DNA from: Rhodocyclaceae bacterium
GTDB lineage: Bacteria; Pseudomonadota; Gammaproteobacteria; Burkholderiales; Rhodocyclaceae
NCBI GenBank assembly: GCA_020445945.1
Contig: JAGRFQ010000001.1
Coordinates: 1-64,000 of the forward strand
Reading direction: 5' to 3'
Length of the DNA stretch: 64,000 nucleotides
Shown here: in pieces, positions 61,474 through 64,000 of the stretch
Layout of the letters: every line of letters starts with the position of its first letter
Position numbering within the stretch: position 1 is the stretch's first letter
Position numbers and translations under genes: made by a program
Notes under the pieces: model-generated
Told to the model about the DNA's origin: nothing
The model's input: the letters and a program-made list of their open reading frames with translations, nothing else
The model's database searches: none

Positions 61474-62226
61474 ATGAATGACGATCAGCTGCTGCGCTAC
61501 AGCCGCCACATTCTGCTGCCCGAAATCGGCGTCGAAGGCCAGCAGGCCTTTATCGACGCGCGGGTGCTGGTGATTGGTGCGGGGGGGCTGGGCAGCCCGG
61601 CGGCGATGTATCTGGCCTCGGCGGGGGTCGGCACGCTGGTGCTGGTCGACGATGATGATGTCGATCTCACCAACCTGCAGCGCCAGATCCTGCACACCGC
61701 GCACATGGTCGGCGAGCCGAAAGTTCGCTCGGGGGAGGTCACGCTGGGGCGGCTGAATCCCGAGGTCAAGGTCGTGCCGCTGCAGGTGCGCCTGTCGGGC
61801 GAAGCCCTGATGCGCGAGGTGGCCGCGGCCGATGTGGTGCTCGACTGCTGCGACAACTTCGAGACGCGTCACGCGGTCAACCGCGCCTGCCACGCGCAGC
61901 GCACGCCGCTGGTCTCCGGCGCGGCGATCCGTTTCGATGGCCAGCTCTACGTTTTCGACCACCGCAGCGGCGACAGCCCGTGCTATCACTGCCTGTTTCC
62001 GGAAGGCGAGGACGTTGAAGCGGTGCGCTGTGCGGTGATGGGGGTGTTCGCGCCCATCACCGGCATCATCGGCGCGGCGCAGGCTGCCGAGGCGCTCAAG
62101 CTGCTGGCCGGTTGCGGCACCTCGCTGGCGGGGCGCATCCTGCTGCTCGACGGCCTGAACATGGAATGGCGCAGCATCGGGCTGGCGCGGGACCCGGCCT
62201 GCGCGGTGTGCGGCAGCGCCGCCTGA
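61474..62226 (+). CDS. moeB: Molybdopterin-synthase adenylyltransferase MoeB (ThiF/HesA family)
   Basis: 250 aa E1-like enzyme that adenylates the C-terminus of MoaD (or ThiS). Nucleotide-binding loop GAGGLGSPAAMYLASAGVGTL, then DDDDVDLTNLQRQILH with the arginine finger, and CCDNFETRHAVNRACH. Zinc cysteines are in CYHCLFP and the C-terminal CAVCG. Specificity for MoaD versus ThiS is not decided by sequence. Convergent with ribD; the stops are 7 bases apart. Confidence 0.92.
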   Translation: MNDDQLLRYSRHILLPEIGVEGQQAFIDARVLVIGAGGLGSPAAMYLASAGVGTLVLVDDDDVDLTNLQRQILHTAHMVGEPKVRSGEVTLGRLNPEVKVVPLQVRLSGEALMREVAAADVVLDCCDNFETRHAVNRACHAQRTPLVSGAAIRFDGQLYVFDHRSGDSPCYHCLFPEGEDVEAVRCAVMGVFAPITGIIGAAQAAEALKLLAGCGTSLAGRILLLDGLNMEWRSIGLARDPACAVCGSAA

Positions 62227-62233
62227 GCAGGCC

Positions 62234-63343
62234 TTAAGGCGCGACCAGCCGGGCGAGCAGGCGCACGTCCTCGCCGATGCAGCGCCGGTCGGTGACGTGC
62301 AGGCGGTGTGCAGCGTCCAGCGAAGTCAGTTCGGCCAGATTGAACGCCCCTTGCGCGCTGTCGCCGACCAGCACCGGCGCCTGGTAGATCAGCAATTCAT
62401 CCACGCAGCCTTCCCGCAGCAGCGAGCCATTGAGCTTGAAGCCGGCCTCGACATGCACCTCGTTCAGCCCGCGGCGTGCCAACTCGGTCATCAGCGCCGG
62501 CAGATCGACCTTGCCGTGGGCGTTGGGCAGGCACACCACCTCGGCATTGCGCCGCGCCAGCGCGTCGCGTTTGTCCGGAGCAAACTGCGCGGCGGCAATC
62601 AGCACCGGCAGGCCATCGAGCAGGCGGGCGTCGGGTGAAATCTCGAGACGTGCGTCGATCACCACCTTGAGCGGCGGGCGCTGGCACGCCACCGCGCGCA
62701 CCGTGAGCTGCGGATCGTCGGCCTTGACCGTGCCGATTCCGGTGAGGATGGCGCAGGCGCGGGCGCGCCAGCGGTGGCCGTCGGCGCGGGCCTCGGGGCC
62801 GGTAATCCACTGACTGACGCCGTTGTTGAGCGCGGTCTTGCCGTCCAGCGTGGTGGCGAGCTTGAGGCGCATCCACGGCCGCTGGCGCGTCATGCGCGAG
62901 ACGAAGCCGCAGTTCAATTCGATGGCCCGGGTTTCGAGCAGCCCGGTGGCGACGGCGATGTTGGCGTCGGCGAGGCGCGCCAGGCCGCGCCCCGCCACTG
63001 CGGGGTTGGGGTCGGGCATGGCGGCCACCACGCGTGCGACGCCGGCCGCAATCAGTGCGTCGGCGCAGGGCGGGGTGCGGCCATGATGGGCACAGGGTTC
63101 GAGCGTGACGTAGGCGGTGGCACCGCGGGCCTGCGCGCCGGCGGCTTCAAGCGCCAGCACTTCGGCGTGCGCCTCGCCGGCGCGGGCATGCCAGCCTTCG
63201 CCGACGATGTGCGCGCCGTGGGCGATGACGCAGCCGACCCGCGGATTGGGGGTGGTGCTGGTCAGGCCGCGTTCGGCCAGTTGCAGCGCGCGCGCCATCA
63301 AGCGATGGTCGGTTGCCGAGAAAGTGTCGGGCGGCTGGGCCAC
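62234..63343 (-). CDS. ribD: Bifunctional riboflavin deaminase/reductase RibD
   Basis: 369 aa, GTG start. The N-terminal zinc deaminase (about 10-150) has HAEVLALE with the catalytic Glu and PCAHHGRTPPC with the zinc cysteines. The C-terminal reductase (about 155-365) has RPWMRLKLATTLDGKTAL, SQWITGPEAR and VHVEAGFKLNGSLL. It carries out steps two and three of riboflavin synthesis. It is 13 bases downstream of nrdR, in the usual glyA-nrdR-ribD order. Confidence 0.96.
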   Translation of the reverse strand: MAQPPDTFSATDHRLMARALQLAERGLTSTTPNPRVGCVIAHGAHIVGEGWHARAGEAHAEVLALEAAGAQARGATAYVTLEPCAHHGRTPPCADALIAAGVARVVAAMPDPNPAVAGRGLARLADANIAVATGLLETRAIELNCGFVSRMTRQRPWMRLKLATTLDGKTALNNGVSQWITGPEARADGHRWRARACAILTGIGTVKADDPQLTVRAVACQRPPLKVVIDARLEISPDARLLDGLPVLIAAAQFAPDKRDALARRNAEVVCLPNAHGKVDLPALMTELARRGLNEVHVEAGFKLNGSLLREGCVDELLIYQAPVLVGDSAQGAFNLAELTSLDAAHRLHVTDRRCIGEDVRLLARLVAP

Positions 63344-63356
63344 GGCGCGATGCGGG

Positions 63357-63836
63357 CTAGGCAGTCGGTTTGGGCGGGCGCCCGCGGGAGCGTGAGACTT
63401 CGCGGATCGCTTCGGAGAATTTGTCGACGTCTTCGAAGTTGCGATACACCGAGGCGAAGCGCACGTAGGCGACCTTGTCGAGCTTCTTGAGTTCGCGCAT
63501 CACCAGCTCGCCCACCGTTTCGCTCGGCAGCTCGCGTTCGCCCATGGCCAGCAGGCGGCCTTCGATGCGCGCGGCGGCGGCTTCGATGTCTTCGAGCGCG
63601 ACCGGGCGCTTGCGCAGCGCGAGGGTCATGCTGGCGAGAACCTTGCTGCGGTCGAACTCGGCGCGATGGCCGTTGCGTTTGACCACGTGCGGCATCTTCA
63701 GGTCGATGCGTTCGTAGGTGGTGAAGCGTTTGTCGCAGTGCGGGCAGCGGCGACGGCGACGCACGATGTCGCCGTCTTCGTTTTCACGGGTGTCCGTGAC
63801 CTGGGTCGAAGGGTCACCACAAAACGGGCATTTCAT
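63357..63836 (-). CDS. nrdR: Transcriptional repressor NrdR
   Basis: 159 aa. The N-terminal zinc ribbon is [19 protein letters not shown] ... [18 protein letters not shown], with two CxxC pairs, followed by an ATP-cone ([20 protein letters not shown] through about 140). It represses ribonucleotide reductase genes in response to dATP/ATP and binds NrdR boxes. RPPKPTA is a short extra tail. The 49-base gap to glyA holds nothing obvious. Confidence 0.97.
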   Translation of the reverse strand: MKCPFCGDPSTQVTDTRENEDGDIVRRRRRCPHCDKRFTTYERIDLKMPHVVKRNGHRAEFDRSKVLASMTLALRKRPVALEDIEAAAARIEGRLLAMGERELPSETVGELVMRELKKLDKVAYVRFASVYRNFEDVDKFSEAIREVSRSRGRPPKPTA

Positions 63837-63885
63837 AGCAGGGTCGCTGCGCGTGCCGGGCGGACAGTGCTGCCCGCCCCCGGCA

Positions 63886-64000
63886 TCAGTCGCCGTACAC
63901 CGGGAACTTGGCGCACAGCTCGGCCACCTTATGGCGCACGCGGTCGAGGTTGGCAGTGTCGTCGGGCGCGTCGAGCACGTCGGCCACCAGGTGCGCGATC
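63886..64000 (-). CDS. glyA: Serine hydroxymethyltransferase, C-terminal 37 residues
   Basis: The frame is open from the window edge and ends at 63886. The residues [14 protein letters not shown] and [13 protein letters not shown] are the typical GlyA C-terminus. The enzyme interconverts serine and glycine with tetrahydrofolate and PLP. The identification rests on this short tail and on the conserved glyA-nrdR-ribD order. Confidence 0.88.
   Translation of the reverse strand, partial: IAHLVADVLDAPDDTANLDRVRHKVAELCAKFPVYGD

Noticed and set aside
61587..61593. Run of seven G inside moeB as a possible phase-variable site
   Set aside because: It encodes the invariant GAGGLGS nucleotide loop and is short; chance and protein constraint explain it.
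59494..61989. An 831-codon open frame on the - strand opposite ctpA and moeB
   Set aside because: It is antisense to well-identified genes, has no recognisable motif, and is explained by high GC at third codon positions. The same holds for long frames at 22672-24588 (+), 24231-25904 (+), 31408-33051 (+) and 38525-40360 (+).

Overview
This 64 kb window looks like a chromosomal segment of a betaproteobacterium, most likely of the Rhodocyclales (Zoogloea/Thauera/Azoarcus type). The housekeeping gene orders support this: aspS-DUF502-fmdB, pilBCD, cytochrome c4 divergent from engB, rhodanese-grxC-secB-gpsA, gpmA-envC-ctp-moeB, and glyA-nrdR-ribD. So does a large exosortase A (XrtA)-associated exopolysaccharide (EPS) locus. 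The assignment comes from gene content only. No rRNA, tRNA, CRISPR array, insertion sequence or phage gene was seen, and no gene-free stretch exceeds 300 bases.

Region 1 (1-9348, + strand) is an EPS assembly operon with many stop/start overlaps. It holds a GDP-mannose 6-dehydrogenase (5' end outside the window), two paralogous membrane-anchored transglutaminase-fold proteins bracketing a GT4 glycosyltransferase and a PaaK/CapK-like adenylate-forming ligase, an XrtA-type O-ligase, a secreted lyase-like protein and a NodB deacetylase. Region 2 (9366-15770, - strand) looks like a periplasmic side-branch module: ArnC/GtrB-like GT2, WecD-like acetyltransferase, GtrA flippase, O-acyltransferase, WecE transaminase and a GT-C transferase. 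The natural product would be dTDP-Fuc4NAc, flipped on undecaprenyl phosphate and added to a polymer. A run of ten G/C lies just upstream of the O-acyltransferase.

Region 3 (15893-28019, - strand) and the divergent region 4 (28182-30833, + strand) are the XrtA-associated core. Region 3 has a heparinase-like membrane protein, an asparagine-synthetase-like enzyme without the N-terminal catalytic Cys, a Wzx-type flippase, glycosyltransferases, a methyltransferase, a GNAT protein, a PLP decarboxylase and an acyl-CoA ligase. Region 4 has an acyl carrier protein, two tandem alpha/beta-hydrolases and a secreted TPR protein. Neither the exosortase nor any PEP-CTERM substrate lies in the window. What the ligase/decarboxylase/ACP/hydrolase set makes is not known to me, and it is the best candidate for undescribed chemistry here.

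Region 5 (30874-64000) is mostly housekeeping: argB, a secreted beta-helix protein, Hsp20, nudB, a lipoprotein guanyl-specific RNase with barstar, a receiver-TPR protein with a degenerate acidic pocket, aspS, type IV pilus pilD/pilC/pilB, ffh, a DUF455 gene that probably uses CTG, cytochrome c4, engB, hemB, bioC/bioB, comF, trmL, gpsA, secB, grxC, a rhodanese, an SqrR/BigR-like dithiol ArsR regulator, gpmA, envC, a C-terminal processing protease, moeB, ribD, nrdR and the 3' end of glyA. The engB-hemB junction contains four consecutive hairpins that could form a small RNA.
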